This document shows positions 36,487 to 45,478 of a stretch of 59,899 nucleotides of DNA, piece by piece; within the stretch, counting starts at the first letter, position 1, and each line of letters begins with the position of its first letter. Source of the stretch: Tatlockia sp. (GTDB taxonomy: Bacteria > Pseudomonadota > Gammaproteobacteria > Legionellales > Legionellaceae); contig JACCVV010000023.1 in NCBI GenBank assembly GCA_013697955.1, positions 1 to 59,899 on the forward strand. The letters run 5' to 3'. The position numbers were made by a program, and so were the translations under genes. The notes under the pieces were generated by a model. That model did not search any database. It was not told the DNA's origin and saw only the letters and a program-made list of their open reading frames with translations.

Positions 36487-36504
36487 ATCACATGGAAAAA
36501 GTTG
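36487..36504 (+). repeat. 18-bp direct repeat, copy 1 (ATCACATGGAAAAAGTTG)
   Basis: This copy contains the ATG of the HTH regulator. An identical copy is found about 500 bases on, just before the next gene. Confidence 0.9.
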
Positions 36505-36980
36505 ACTTAACTAAACAGTTTGCTTACCGCCTTCGCGATGCAATGATTAATGCCGGATTTAACTCAAAACGTTCAACTTCAGGCGTCTGTATTCATAAAT
36601 TAGCCGAAATAACTGGCTATTCATTACAAATCTGCCGAAAATATTTGCGTGGTGAGGCCATTCCCGAACCGGTTAAATTAGTTGAAATAGCGTCGAAACT
36701 CCAGGTTTCACCTGGCTGGTTATTATTTGGAGATAGCCATAATGACAGTTTCGTGGCCAAAGATAAGGTTATAATTAGCAATAATTTACTTCTATATATT
36801 CTCAGCCAAGCGGCAAACCTATATAATGCGCCCAATATAGGAAATGATGTACCAAGTTTTTTACTTGAACTGATAAATGATGTAAGTCAGATCAATATTG
36901 ACGAAGATCAATCCAAAAAAATCATAGATTTGGCTTTATCTTCCGTTAAGCATTTTAGTCATGATGTTGGCAAGGTTTGA
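36492..36980 (+). CDS. Helix-turn-helix (Cro/CI-like) regulator
   Basis: The protein has an N-terminal HTH of the lambda-repressor type (roughly 10-75, VCIHKLAEITGYSLQICRKYLRGEAIPEPVKLVEIASKLQVSPGWLLFG), which resembles prophage-type repressors and small Legionella regulators. The C-terminal half (about 85-160) is a helical region of unknown role. I choose ATG 36492 (162 residues); two earlier in-frame ATGs at 36474 and 36483 are possible. The gene lies 21 bases before the sensor-like gene, and the three genes to 38880 form one plus-strand unit. It may regulate the transporter downstream. Confidence 0.75.
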   Translation: MEKVDLTKQFAYRLRDAMINAGFNSKRSTSGVCIHKLAEITGYSLQICRKYLRGEAIPEPVKLVEIASKLQVSPGWLLFGDSHNDSFVAKDKVIISNNLLLYILSQAANLYNAPNIGNDVPSFLLELINDVSQINIDEDQSKKIIDLALSSVKHFSHDVGKV

Positions 36981-36982
36981 AA

Positions 36983-37000
36983 ATCACATGGAAAAAGTTG
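36983..37000 (+). repeat. 18-bp direct repeat, copy 2 (ATCACATGGAAAAAGTTG)
   Basis: The exact second copy lies immediately before the ATG of the sensor-like gene. Here its own ATG opens a 7-codon frame (MEKVVWK, stop) that overlaps the true start, so it may act as a leader or be the remnant of a duplication. Confidence 0.9.
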
Positions 37001-37001
37001 T

Positions 37002-37550
37002 ATGGAAATAACACCTCACCCACGCTTGCTAGAAGCACTTTTTTATCATAAGCCTCGAGTCTCTAGAATTTTCAAGGATGTTCTTGGAATTTATGAGATA
37101 GATCACGTAGCCGTTGCAAAAATCTCTTCTACCAAAATATTGACCTTTTCTTCTACACCGGCAATGGAGTTTAATCTTTTTAATTCTAATCTTTGGAATT
37201 TTGATAATAGCTACAGTCCCGACTGGTTTACCCAATGCAGCCAGGCACATTGGGAGGCTTTATATACTCAAACTCGCTACGATGAACTTTATTATTTGAA
37301 ACAGGTGAAACATCACTACCCAATCGGATATTCATTGGCAGCTAAACTTGAAGAAAATTATTTTATTTATTCCTTTGCAAGCCATCGAGCTTGCGTTGAA
37401 ACGCGGGAACTTTTCACTAATAACATCGATAATATTTATAAAATAGGTCAATATTGTAGCAAAATGTTGGACCAACTCTTCCAAGATTACAACAATTTGC
37501 CCGAATTATTTTCAAAAAAAAGCAAGGTTGAATATGAAACATCAGACTAA
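37002..37550 (+). CDS. Sensor-like protein without DNA-binding domain
   Basis: Function unknown. The 182-residue soluble protein has the look of the N-terminal sensor domain found in LuxR-type regulators (PIGYSLAAKLEENYFIYSFAS, followed by a long final helix), but it ends without a helix-turn-helix. It could bind a small ligand and pass the signal to the HTH protein encoded just upstream. The two together resemble a split regulator next to a transporter, comparable to the fused LuxR-type gene at 15097. The 17-bp overlap with the MFS gene supports co-expression. Confidence 0.55.
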   Translation: MEITPHPRLLEALFYHKPRVSRIFKDVLGIYEIDHVAVAKISSTKILTFSSTPAMEFNLFNSNLWNFDNSYSPDWFTQCSQAHWEALYTQTRYDELYYLKQVKHHYPIGYSLAAKLEENYFIYSFASHRACVETRELFTNNIDNIYKIGQYCSKMLDQLFQDYNNLPELFSKKSKVEYETSD

Positions 37551-38880
37551 GATTATTTTAGGTGGATTTATGGGTAATGTGGTTGAAGCCTATGATGTCT
37601 CGATCTGCTATTTTCTGTCTAAAGAACTTGCAAGAGTGTTAATTGGCGACCAACACGGAAACCCCTCAGTAGTATTAGGACTTATTTTTCTTGCCTATCT
37701 AGCTAAACCTATTGGAGCTTTTGCACTTGGACTTTTTTCAGATCTTTATGGTCGAAAGAATGTATTAATTGCTTCAATCCTCATTATGGGTTTATCAACA
37801 ACTTTAATTGGTCTTATTCCGAGTTTTTCCCAGATAGGGTTGTATGCAGCAGGTTTTTTATTAATTTTGCGAACCATTCAATCAATGGCCCTAGGCTCTG
37901 AATTTTTAAATTCGGCATCTTTTTTGGTTGAAAGTGGAGATGGTAAGCAGCGTGGTTTTAGAGGTTGTTGGTCATCAGTTGGGGTCAAAGCTGGTTACTT
38001 GGTTGCTTGCATTGTAGTGCAGGTTACAAATTCATTCGATACGGAATCTTTGGGAGCTCAAGCTTGGCTATGGCGAATTCCTTTTATATTGGCTATTTTA
38101 ACTACAATTATAGGGGTTTTTATTCGCTACAAAATGCCAGAGAGTTTAGCCTATATCGTTTATTATGCTGAAAGAGCAAAACCAACAACGCGAGTAATCT
38201 ATAGACAGTCAATGGATTTTGTAAGAGCCAATCCTTTTATGTTTAATTATGCTTTTTTTGCCAGCTTTTTATCAGTTGCTACTGGATTTTTCTATTACCT
38301 TTACATTCCCTTACATGCACTTCAATATTCACATCTGAGCCATTCATTCATAATGATGTCAACAACCTCATCACTCGCTTTTGTGACTTTATTAATTCCG
38401 ATTTTTGGCTGGATTTCCGATAAACGGGATAGACTGCAAATGTTAGCCTCAGCGACTATCGGGCTTTTGATTCTTTCCTATCCCTTTATGCATGCCGTTA
38501 ATTATGGTAATGCAGGTTATTTTGTTCTAATGCAATTAATAATTTCTATACCCTGCGCTTGTTACTATAGTGTTTGTTCTGTTCTGTTAACCGAGCTTTT
38601 TCCGCTGCAAATTCGCTGCACAGCTCTATCTATCGTATTTTCTATCGCTGCAAGCCTTGCTTCCGGGCTTCCTCCACTACTATCTGATTATCTGGCACGT
38701 AAAACACATCAACCCAATTCACCCTGTTTTATTATGATTGTTTTAGCTTGCATAGTTTTGGCCAATATAAAAATACTTGCTTCTCGCTACCGCTTGGGGG
38801 CCAATCAATATCGAATAGCAGCAATAAATGAAGGAGAGCCAATATTTAAAATCCATTATCAAAAAACAGCTAACTTCTAA
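37534..38880 (+). CDS. MFS transporter, metabolite:H+ symporter type
   Basis: The 448-residue inner-membrane protein has about 12 transmembrane helices and the MFS loop motif GLFSDLYGRKN between helices 2 and 3. This and the general layout (ILRTIQSMALGSEFLNSASFLVE) fit the MHS family that includes proline/betaine and dicarboxylate symporters. The substrate is not evident. ATG 37534 follows AAGG; the frame also allows a TTG two codons earlier. It is the last gene of the regulator-sensor-transporter unit and meets the converging small gene with a 4-bp overlap. Confidence 0.85.
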   Translation: MKHQTKIILGGFMGNVVEAYDVSICYFLSKELARVLIGDQHGNPSVVLGLIFLAYLAKPIGAFALGLFSDLYGRKNVLIASILIMGLSTTLIGLIPSFSQIGLYAAGFLLILRTIQSMALGSEFLNSASFLVESGDGKQRGFRGCWSSVGVKAGYLVACIVVQVTNSFDTESLGAQAWLWRIPFILAILTTIIGVFIRYKMPESLAYIVYYAERAKPTTRVIYRQSMDFVRANPFMFNYAFFASFLSVATGFFYYLYIPLHALQYSHLSHSFIMMSTTSSLAFVTLLIPIFGWISDKRDRLQMLASATIGLLILSYPFMHAVNYGNAGYFVLMQLIISIPCACYYSVCSVLLTELFPLQIRCTALSIVFSIAASLASGLPPLLSDYLARKTHQPNSPCFIMIVLACIVLANIKILASRYRLGANQYRIAAINEGEPIFKIHYQKTANF

Positions 38881-39089
38881 ACTGTTATTGTTTCCTGGAT
38901 GAAATTAGAATTTGCTGCATGGGGTTTATTTTGCTCATCAAGCAAATGGCAAGAATTTTGGCGTTTTAGAGGATCTTTTTCTTTAGCGCATTGCTCTTGA
39001 TATACATCTAGAGGATTAGTGTTATAAACATTGTCGGCAGTCGCTAAAAATGGAATTAAACAACCAAATACTAAAGCTAATTTTTTCAT
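38877..39089 (-). CDS. Small exported protein
   Basis: The 70-residue product has a signal peptide (hydrophobic 4-17, likely cleavage after ATA) and a short mature part of about 50 residues with two cysteines (in EQCAKE and NSCHLL) that could form one disulfide. No family is recognised. It sits alone on the minus strand, tail-to-tail with the MFS gene. Confidence 0.65.
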   Translation of the reverse strand: MKKLALVFGCLIPFLATADNVYNTNPLDVYQEQCAKEKDPLKRQNSCHLLDEQNKPHAANSNFIQETITV

Positions 39090-39484
39090 AAAAACCCTTT
39101 TTTAGTTAAGTAGACCAAAGGAATTTGTATACATTCTACCATTCCTTTTTCTTTAAAGAACAGAGACTGGGTTTAGGTAATAGCCGTCCTTATATGCCCC
39201 CCTGCTCTCTATGTAACTGGCACATTATAACACAATTTAAGCTTTGAGCTCAAACCATGAAATATTTACAAATACGAGATGAATCATGAAATACAACCTT
39301 AAAAAATTATTATTATTTAATACAAGATTAATATTGGAAACCGCTTTTCCAGTGGGAGTTTCTTTAGTCAGGCTATAAGTCAAAACTTGTCGACAAATTA
39401 ACCTTTATGAGAAAAAATTATTCTACAGAGATTAGAGATTATGAAACGTCAATTTTTTCTGATAAAATTGAGATGGTTTTAGAC
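39090..39484. other. Gene-poor AT-rich spacer
   Basis: No supported gene. A 31-codon frame from 39286 (MKYNLKKLLLFNTR...) has a basic-hydrophobic start and might be a small peptide or a gene remnant, but there is no strong ribosome-binding site. The part beside 39090 should hold the promoter of the small exported-protein gene. Confidence 0.4.
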
Positions 39485-39850
39485 TTAAAATTCTTCTTTT
39501 ATTTTTGAGATTGTATCAAGATGGGTTGCAAATAGATCTCGTAGTTTTTCAATATTTTCCTGATTTGAAATTAAAAATTCGTTATTTGACACCTCATCAG
39601 AAACTACTAAATCTACTAAATGTTTAATTGAATCGATTGCTTTTGTAAGTTCCTCGTTTAGGAGAGTAAAAACTCTTTCAAGCTCGCGGTTTTGATTCTC
39701 ACTCGAATTTGAATCATTTAACGATTCAAGTTTGACTTTGACCTCTGCTTGCAAACCCTTTAGTTTTTGATCCAGGCGCAGGATGCTTTCGCGTAATTGC
39801 TTATCTACAGCGTTTAAAAACTTAGTTGGTTTTTTCTCCTGCTCAACCAT
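39485..39850 (-). CDS. Helical coiled-coil protein of unknown function
   Basis: The 121-residue product is soluble, charged and strongly helical, with heptad-like patterns at about 15-50 (RESILRLDQKLKGLQAEVKVKLESL) and 58-85. No family is recognised, and no signal or membrane segment is present. It stands alone between a spacer and ppiB, about 100 bases from the latter. Possibly a small structural or adaptor protein; nothing in the surroundings suggests a pathway. Confidence 0.6.
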   Translation of the reverse strand: MVEQEKKPTKFLNAVDKQLRESILRLDQKLKGLQAEVKVKLESLNDSNSSENQNRELERVFTLLNEELTKAIDSIKHLVDLVVSDEVSNNEFLISNQENIEKLRDLFATHLDTISKIKEEF

Positions 39851-39953
39851 TTATATTACTCCACCATTAGTTACTATAAGCCTAGCGCAAACCAGATATT
39901 TCGCCAGCGGCAATATCTGGTTTTAATTATAGAATAAAGCAAACTTATCGATT

Positions 39954-40445
39954 TTAAATTTCTTTAATTTCATTGATCAAGACATCTTCCACAGGTACAT
40001 CGGCATGCCCCATACGTTGCCCAGTTTTAACCTTAGCTATCATGTCGACAATGTCCATACCTTGAACAACTTCACCAAAGACACAATAACCATAGCCTTG
40101 TGAATTTTCACCCGAGAAATTTAAAAAAGCATTATCGGCAACATTTATGAAAAACTGAGCAGTGGCAGAATGAGGATCCATGGTTCTTGCCATTGAAATT
40201 GTACCGCGCTTATTAGGCTTAGCTGTTTGGGCTTCATTTTTTATTGGAGATTCAGTTGTTTTTTGACTCATATCAGCTCCAAACCCACCCCCTTGAATCA
40301 TAAAACCATCAATCACGCGGTGGAAAACTGTATCCTTATAATAGTCTGCGCGTACATAATTAAGAAAATTTTCAACTGTTTTCGGCGCTGTATCTTCGTG
40401 CAATTGCAGATGGATATCGCCCTTAGACGTACTAATTAATATCAT
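39954..40445 (-). CDS. ppiB: Peptidyl-prolyl cis-trans isomerase B (cyclophilin)
   Basis: The 163-residue cytoplasmic cyclophilin has [16 protein letters not shown] with the catalytic Arg, [22 protein letters not shown], and [11 protein letters not shown]. There is no signal peptide, so it is the PpiB-type form. ATG 40445 follows GGAG. It sits 64 bases downstream of tgt's stop on the same strand. Confidence 0.96.
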   Translation of the reverse strand: MILISTSKGDIHLQLHEDTAPKTVENFLNYVRADYYKDTVFHRVIDGFMIQGGGFGADMSQKTTESPIKNEAQTAKPNKRGTISMARTMDPHSATAQFFINVADNAFLNFSGENSQGYGYCVFGEVVQGMDIVDMIAKVKTGQRMGHADVPVEDVLINEIKEI

Positions 40446-40509
40446 TTGATCTCCGTTAAAAAAATAACACTATTAACATTTCTGATTAAAACATAAGCAC
40501 CTAATATTC

Positions 40510-41664
40510 TTATAAATCATCAAGAATTAGGCTACGCATTTTAGCACACACCTCATTCATAACATGGATATTATGAATACTAGCCAAGGCTGTGAACAAA
40601 TTGGTTTTTTGTTTGTTTTGATGATGTAAGAATGCGCGTGAATGAGTCTTACAAGTGTAACAAGTACAGCTTGACATGATTGGTGCAAAGTCATACGCGA
40701 AACAAGCTTTTTTTATTTGAATACGCTCATTTTCATAGTCTGATTCAAATTTTAACCATTTCCCCTTTCTTACAACTTCTCCACAATACAAAGCACCGTG
40801 CCGTGCGTTGCGGGTTGGCGCTACACAATCGAACATATCAATCCCTTCTGCCACAACATCTAATAAATCCTGGGGTGACATACCCACACCCATGCTGTAT
40901 CGCGGTTTATTTAGAGGTAAAAATTCTCTCACCCAACGAATAATTTCGACAGTCTTAATCATATCAAAACCAATGGTTTCACCACCAATCGCTATCCCAT
41001 CTGTGTCCATAGCTGCAACAAATTGCGCAGACTCTTGACGTAAATCTTTATAAACCCCGCCCTGAACAATTCCAAATAAAGCCTGAACTGACCCATAACG
41101 AGAATTAGGAAATTTTTTATGGTAAGCGACTGATTGCTTAAGCCAGCGATGAGTTCTAGTCATAACCTGCTGTACTTCCTCCTTCGTACAACTATCTGCT
41201 GTACATTGGTCAAAGGCCATTATGATATCTGCACCAATGATTTTCTGAGTTTCCAAAGACATTTCAGGGGTCATATGAATAAATCGATCAGTGTCTGGAA
41301 GTTTAAAATGAGCTCCCTCTTCATCAATTGTACAAATTTCCTTATTTTTTGAGAGGCTAAAAACTTGAAACCCCCCGCTATCGGTTAACATTGGTCCCTG
41401 CCAACCCATAAAGGGATGCATGCCACCAGCTTGCTCAATAATCGGCATTCCTGGTGCACAAAGCATATGAAAGGTATTTCCGCCTAAAATGATTTGGCTG
41501 CCCGCATTAATTAATTCCTTAGGCGTCATATTATTAACCCCCGCCCTAGTCCCGACAGGCATAAATACTGGAGTTATAAAATCGCCATGCGGTGTACTTA
41601 TGCGGGTCACACGTGCATTATTTTCTGGATGATTTTTTATAACTTCCACACAAAATTTATTCAT
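40510..41664 (-). CDS. tgt: Queuine/preQ1 tRNA-guanine transglycosylase
   Basis: The 384-residue enzyme exchanges G34 for preQ1 in the GUN-anticodon tRNAs. TPVFMPVGTRAGV, the substrate-binding MLTDSGGFQVFSL, DQC-type active site DIIMAFDQCTAD, IAIGGETIG, DMFDCVAPTRNARHG and the zinc site CTCYTC...H are present. I start at ATG 41664, as the family N-terminus requires; the frame extends to 41814 but would overlap dsbB. It is linked functionally to queH at 52158, which also serves queuosine synthesis. Confidence 0.97.
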   Translation of the reverse strand: MNKFCVEVIKNHPENNARVTRISTPHGDFITPVFMPVGTRAGVNNMTPKELINAGSQIILGGNTFHMLCAPGMPIIEQAGGMHPFMGWQGPMLTDSGGFQVFSLSKNKEICTIDEEGAHFKLPDTDRFIHMTPEMSLETQKIIGADIIMAFDQCTADSCTKEEVQQVMTRTHRWLKQSVAYHKKFPNSRYGSVQALFGIVQGGVYKDLRQESAQFVAAMDTDGIAIGGETIGFDMIKTVEIIRWVREFLPLNKPRYSMGVGMSPQDLLDVVAEGIDMFDCVAPTRNARHGALYCGEVVRKGKWLKFESDYENERIQIKKACFAYDFAPIMSSCTCYTCKTHSRAFLHHQNKQKTNLFTALASIHNIHVMNEVCAKMRSLILDDL

Positions 41665-41678
41665 GGTAAGAATTGACT

Positions 41679-42191
41679 CTAGCTTTTGTAAAACTTCTGC
41701 TGCCTTCGTAAAACCCAAAATAAGGGTATAGCAGCAATCAACATAATAAAGAAATAAAGTGCAGTCCAAGCCGGCATAGGCATGCCTAGCCACTGCCAAG
41801 TTATCTCTGCACAATCTTTAGTTCCCCAAAAAAGAGCTTTAAAAACATCTTTTAAGGGAAAATAGCGAATTAGTACCCCAAGATCAGGCATGCAGGATGG
41901 TGCTTGTCCTGGAGGCAGCGATTGTAACCACAACTGTCTACCGGCAAAATACAAACCTAAAGCAGCAATAAAAAATTGAAAAAATGCAATAACTTTTCCT
42001 GCCTTTAAACTGCGAATTGCCGTTCCTGTAAAAGAAATAGCAAATAATAAAAATACCGAAAAGCGCTGCATTAAACACAGAGGACAGGGTTCCAGGCCTC
42101 TAAAATATTCAAAATAAAATGACGCTGCCAGCACTATAAGACTAATTAAGGCTAACAAGGCCTGCCACCGTCTATAGGCAGGTTTAGTCAT
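41679..42191 (-). CDS. dsbB: Disulfide bond formation protein B
   Basis: The 170-residue inner-membrane protein reoxidises DsbA and passes electrons to quinone. It has four helices, the CPLC pair at Cys36/Cys39, and a second periplasmic pair at Cys100 and Cys127. The length is normal. Its ATG overlaps the cytochrome gene's stop by four bases, so the two are co-translated. Confidence 0.95.
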   Translation of the reverse strand: MTKPAYRRWQALLALISLIVLAASFYFEYFRGLEPCPLCLMQRFSVFLLFAISFTGTAIRSLKAGKVIAFFQFFIAALGLYFAGRQLWLQSLPPGQAPSCMPDLGVLIRYFPLKDVFKALFWGTKDCAEITWQWLGMPMPAWTALYFFIMLIAAIPLFWVLRRQQKFYKS

Positions 42192-42589
42192 GATTTAGGC
42201 AACATGTATTGGATAGCATTTCTTATATCCTCGTCTGAACATTCCATACAAGTACCTTTCATTGGCATTGCATTTAAACCTTTAGTGGCGGATGCAACCA
42301 GTTCATCAATTGACTCTTTATCCAAACGAGATCTCCAGTTTTCTGCATTGCGAAATCGAGGCGCTGCGGCTATGCCATCTTGGTGACATACTGAACAATA
42401 TTGCTCATAGATTGCTCTACCTGGAGTTTCTTTTGAAGGATTATTTTCTTGTACAGGCAATTCTTGTTTAACCACGTTTACCTGACCGATTGGTTTAATA
42501 CGTTTCACTATCTCTTCCCGCGTTGATGAAGAACTAGCCCAAAGGCTTATAGATAAAGCAAGTAAAGAGATAAAAAGAGCAAAACGCAT
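42188..42589 (-). CDS. Exported c-type cytochrome (cytochrome c5-like)
   Basis: The 133-residue protein has a signal peptide (about 1-18), the haem site CSVCH (65-69) and a distal ligand methionine within GLNAMPMKG near 106-114. An additional CMEC pair near the end is the typical disulfide of cytochrome c5. It probably carries electrons between periplasmic partners. The gene starts after GGAG and is followed by dsbB with a 4-bp overlap. Confidence 0.88.
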   Translation of the reverse strand: MRFALFISLLALSISLWASSSSTREEIVKRIKPIGQVNVVKQELPVQENNPSKETPGRAIYEQYCSVCHQDGIAAAPRFRNAENWRSRLDKESIDELVASATKGLNAMPMKGTCMECSDEDIRNAIQYMLPKS

Positions 42590-42764
42590 GAACCACTCCT
42601 ACAACTGAATTTGAAAATGATACCGACAAGCAGCACATATTTCCAGCTTGTCTTCATTTGCTTCTAGCAATATATCTTAAGCCCTTCAAAACAGACAGCG
42701 TATTTATGAAGAAGTCTTTGCCAGCAAATCAGAGTTGAATTGAGTTTTCAGCCTTTCGAGGTGT

Positions 42765-42791
42765 AAAAAGACAGGATTCCCTGTCTTTTTT
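42765..42791. terminator. Bidirectional-looking intrinsic terminator after lqsR
   Basis: Arms AAAAAGACAGG (42765-42775) and CCTGTCTTTTT (42780-42790) pair across a 4-nt loop and carry A and T tails on the two sides. It is five bases past the end of lqsR, so it ends the lqsR transcript on the minus strand. Confidence 0.88.
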
Positions 42792-42795
42792 GAAG

Positions 42796-43821
42796 TTAAA
42801 CTAGAAGCAATTCTTCAGCGTCCAATTCTTCCAAATGGCGATGATAGGAAAAAATCTTTTCCTGATTGATGTCAAATAATGCAGATCCGGGTACATAGGA
42901 ATAAAAATAAGTTTCCTCAGAGGGAAACCGATGCGCATCAACCAAACAAGTAGACCAATCATTGTATTCCGGCGGTTGATTATTGGTTTGCCAGAAACAA
43001 GGTATTTTTTCTCCTGTTGCCAGTTGATCTAAAATTTCTCCACTCGCTCCATTATCCAGTGCAAAATCGTAATGCAAACTGAGATCTTCTTCACTTCTAA
43101 CTATTAAAAAACTGGGATTGGCATCATCATCAAGAAGCAAAAAACTTCCTGAGTTATCAGCCAAATAATATTCGACAATACCTTTTTTATGACAAAGCTG
43201 ATGGAAAAATTCCGCAAACTTCTTATCATGCAAGCAACTTGGAGACGTTACCGACAACATTCGTACCACCATTCCAGACATGACATGGAAATATTGCAAC
43301 TGCAAATCGTAAATACTTTTAGTTATAAGCTCCGCGACATTAGGATCGGATTTTTGAATATAACGATGGATAAGCCCTTCATTAAAGGCTTCGATAGCGA
43401 GTTTCTCATCAGCCTGACCAGTTAGCAGGATTTTACGAATATTTGTATTTTCGATTCGACGGCAAAATTCTAAACCATCCATTCCAGGCATTGCATAATC
43501 GACAACCACAACTGATATTTCTTCAAAACGGCGAGGATTATATATTTCTGCGTGGATGGCGGTTAAATCAAGGTTAATTGTGTGGTTAGTTAGTGGACAA
43601 TTTTTAGACTCAGTATATTCACTCAAACAACGCTGACTTAGCATTTCTAATTCGCAGCTTTTCTTATAAATACAATCAAGCGCATCAAAAGGCGAGTCAA
43701 AAACTCGGTAAGCTAAACCTTCATCTAGTTGCAAAACAAAATTTAAAAGAAAATCACGACTATCATCTATGAAAAGAGCAGTGCTTGGAAAATAACAGGT
43801 AGGTATTGAAAAATATTGCAT
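42796..43821 (-). CDS. lqsR: LqsR-type quorum-sensing response regulator
   Basis: The 341-residue protein begins with a receiver domain: LFIDDSRD near 16-23, the phosphorylation site VVVVDYAMPGMDG with Asp108, and YIQKSD with the Lys. Residues 165-341 form an output domain without a helix-turn-helix. I recall LqsR of L. pneumophila as a protein of about this length with its phospho-aspartate at D108. I choose ATG 43821, five bases after AGGAGG; the frame runs upstream to 43920 without support. The adjoining upstream gene encodes an LqsS-type kinase. Output activity is unknown; LqsR controls the switch from replicative to transmissive phase in L. pneumophila. Confidence 0.78.
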   Translation of the reverse strand: MQYFSIPTCYFPSTALFIDDSRDFLLNFVLQLDEGLAYRVFDSPFDALDCIYKKSCELEMLSQRCLSEYTESKNCPLTNHTINLDLTAIHAEIYNPRRFEEISVVVVDYAMPGMDGLEFCRRIENTNIRKILLTGQADEKLAIEAFNEGLIHRYIQKSDPNVAELITKSIYDLQLQYFHVMSGMVVRMLSVTSPSCLHDKKFAEFFHQLCHKKGIVEYYLADNSGSFLLLDDDANPSFLIVRSEEDLSLHYDFALDNGASGEILDQLATGEKIPCFWQTNNQPPEYNDWSTCLVDAHRFPSEETYFYSYVPGSALFDINQEKIFSYHRHLEELDAEELLLV

Positions 43822-43995
43822 AGCTCCTCCTGAGCAAGCGTTCCAGTTAAGGCCAAAATCTAAAAAAGTGTGAGGTATGATAGCTTGATATATCCTCACA
43901 AATTGTCTGTAAAATACCACGACTGCCTTTTTTTTCCAAATAAAATCAACTGTTCAGCCAGTAAAATCAACTTATTTCCGGCCTTAGTGTAGAAA

Positions 43996-45282
43996 TTATA
44001 TAGACGGAAAAGAAAGCAAAAATTGAGTATATTGACCTTCTTTGGATTCAACTCGAATATCTCCACCAAAACGATTCATAACAAGCTTGCAAAATGATAG
44101 GCCAATGCCTGTACCCATGAAAGTGGTTGTATAAAAATGATTAAACAGCTTGGAAAGTTGGTTAGGAGACATACCTTTTGCCGTATCTTTAAAATATAGC
44201 AGGTTAAATTTTTCACTCTTTTCTGTCCAGATGGTTATGGATCCTTTCTGAGCAGTCGCAATGACATATAAAGCATTTTTTAATAGATTAAAAAGAACAT
44301 GTTGCATGAGTAATTTTGAGCCAGTAAAAGCGAAATCTCCTTCCCAGCTCACTAAGGATCGCTCTTCCCTTGATTTAAAGGGGTATCTCGCCATAGCTGC
44401 TGATAAACATTCCGACATTAAACACGGTTCCAAAATACAATTTTGTAAAAAATTTTCTCGGCCTGCTTTGATTAATAACATATCTATGATGGTTGTTGCA
44501 TAATCGATTTCTGAAATTATTCGATCGCTAACTTCTTCAAGCTGTTGAATCCTTGATTCACGAAGAGTGCTTGCTAAAAGCCCCTGCTCTTTAGCCAAAT
44601 AAAAAGCTTGAAATAACTGCGGAGAATAACGAGCCAAAGCTTTGGCTCCACTTTTAATTCCAAGCAAGGGCGTTCGCAATTCATGAGCTATCATTCCAGC
44701 TGCAGCTGCCATTCCAGCCAGGCGCTGCTGTTGATGCATAGCTGTTTTATAATTGACAATCGAACCCACAATCACCACAGCAAGCAAGACTATAATAATT
44801 TGCAAATGGTTTTCCCCAATATAGGGCATGGGTGAAACTAAATAGTAGCAAATAAAGGCAAGTCCCCACCCAAGAATTACCAGGATAATTAAACTAAACA
44901 AATCAACTAAAAGAACTAATAAAAATCCAGAGCAAAGAAGGGAAATAGACGAGATAACAGAGGCGTTATTCATTAAGAATATAAAGGCAAAAAAAAATGA
45001 AAGACAATATAAAATAGTCAAGAACCAATACCAAGGTAAATAAGGTTTGCAGGCATTTGACCAGTAGGGAGTAAACATTAAACCTAATCCAAGCAAACTC
45101 CCGACAATTTGAAGTCCAAAGGGTTCAAAAGGCTGGGGGAACCATTCAGTCCATACAATATAAAATAAAGGAAAACCTAGAAAAGCAATCATGCCAACAG
45201 CTACTAATTGATGTGAAGCATTAGATAAACTGCGTTGCATTGAATTATTTAAATAGTCTAAAACTTTATTGAAATTTCTCAT
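43996..45282 (-). CDS. lqsS: LqsS-type alpha-hydroxyketone sensor histidine kinase
   Basis: The 428-residue membrane kinase has an N-terminal six-helix sensor (about 26-178) like that of Vibrio CqsS: GFPLFYIVWTEWFPQPFEP and LSFFFAFIFLMN closely follow the CqsS pattern. The dimerisation helix carries His200 in MIAHELRTPLLG, and N, G1 and G2 boxes (LLKNALYVIA, FKDTAKGM, GTGIGLSFCK) follow. CqsS/LqsS kinases detect alpha-hydroxyketone autoinducers. I recall H200 for LqsS and a slightly different number for LqsT, so LqsS is favoured, but LqsT cannot be excluded. lqsR follows after 174 bases; no lqsA synthase or hdeD is next to it. Confidence 0.8.
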   Translation of the reverse strand: MRNFNKVLDYLNNSMQRSLSNASHQLVAVGMIAFLGFPLFYIVWTEWFPQPFEPFGLQIVGSLLGLGLMFTPYWSNACKPYLPWYWFLTILYCLSFFFAFIFLMNNASVISSISLLCSGFLLVLLVDLFSLIILVILGWGLAFICYYLVSPMPYIGENHLQIIIVLLAVVIVGSIVNYKTAMHQQQRLAGMAAAAGMIAHELRTPLLGIKSGAKALARYSPQLFQAFYLAKEQGLLASTLRESRIQQLEEVSDRIISEIDYATTIIDMLLIKAGRENFLQNCILEPCLMSECLSAAMARYPFKSREERSLVSWEGDFAFTGSKLLMQHVLFNLLKNALYVIATAQKGSITIWTEKSEKFNLLYFKDTAKGMSPNQLSKLFNHFYTTTFMGTGIGLSFCKLVMNRFGGDIRVESKEGQYTQFLLSFPSI

Positions 45283-45420
45283 GACTGAATGCTCACTCCC
45301 TGTCTAATCCGTCTCTAATTCCTGTCCTTTAGTCAAGAATTTTGCATTAGCATAACATCCTTTAGCGTGATAGTTATATTCATCTAAAACAAAAATCGAA
45401 GCTTTTTTTTCATTCTTAAC

Positions 45421-45450
45421 TTGGGAATTTTCAAAAATCATGTGTATTAT
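45421..45450 (+). promoter_or_regulatory. Candidate hemC promoter
   Basis: TTGGGA (45421-45426) and TATTAT (45445-45450), 18 nt apart, with TG at 45443-45444-like position before the -10, lie 28 bases before hemC's ATG. A second TTGACA at 45453 is too near the start to serve as -35. Confidence 0.4.
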
Positions 45451-45478
45451 ATTGACACTTTCCAGCAGGTATCAGCTT

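Noticed and set aside
39286-39381. 31-codon frame MKYNLKKLLLFN...
   Set aside because: Too short and with no good ribosome-binding site or neighbour; mentioned only as part of the spacer.
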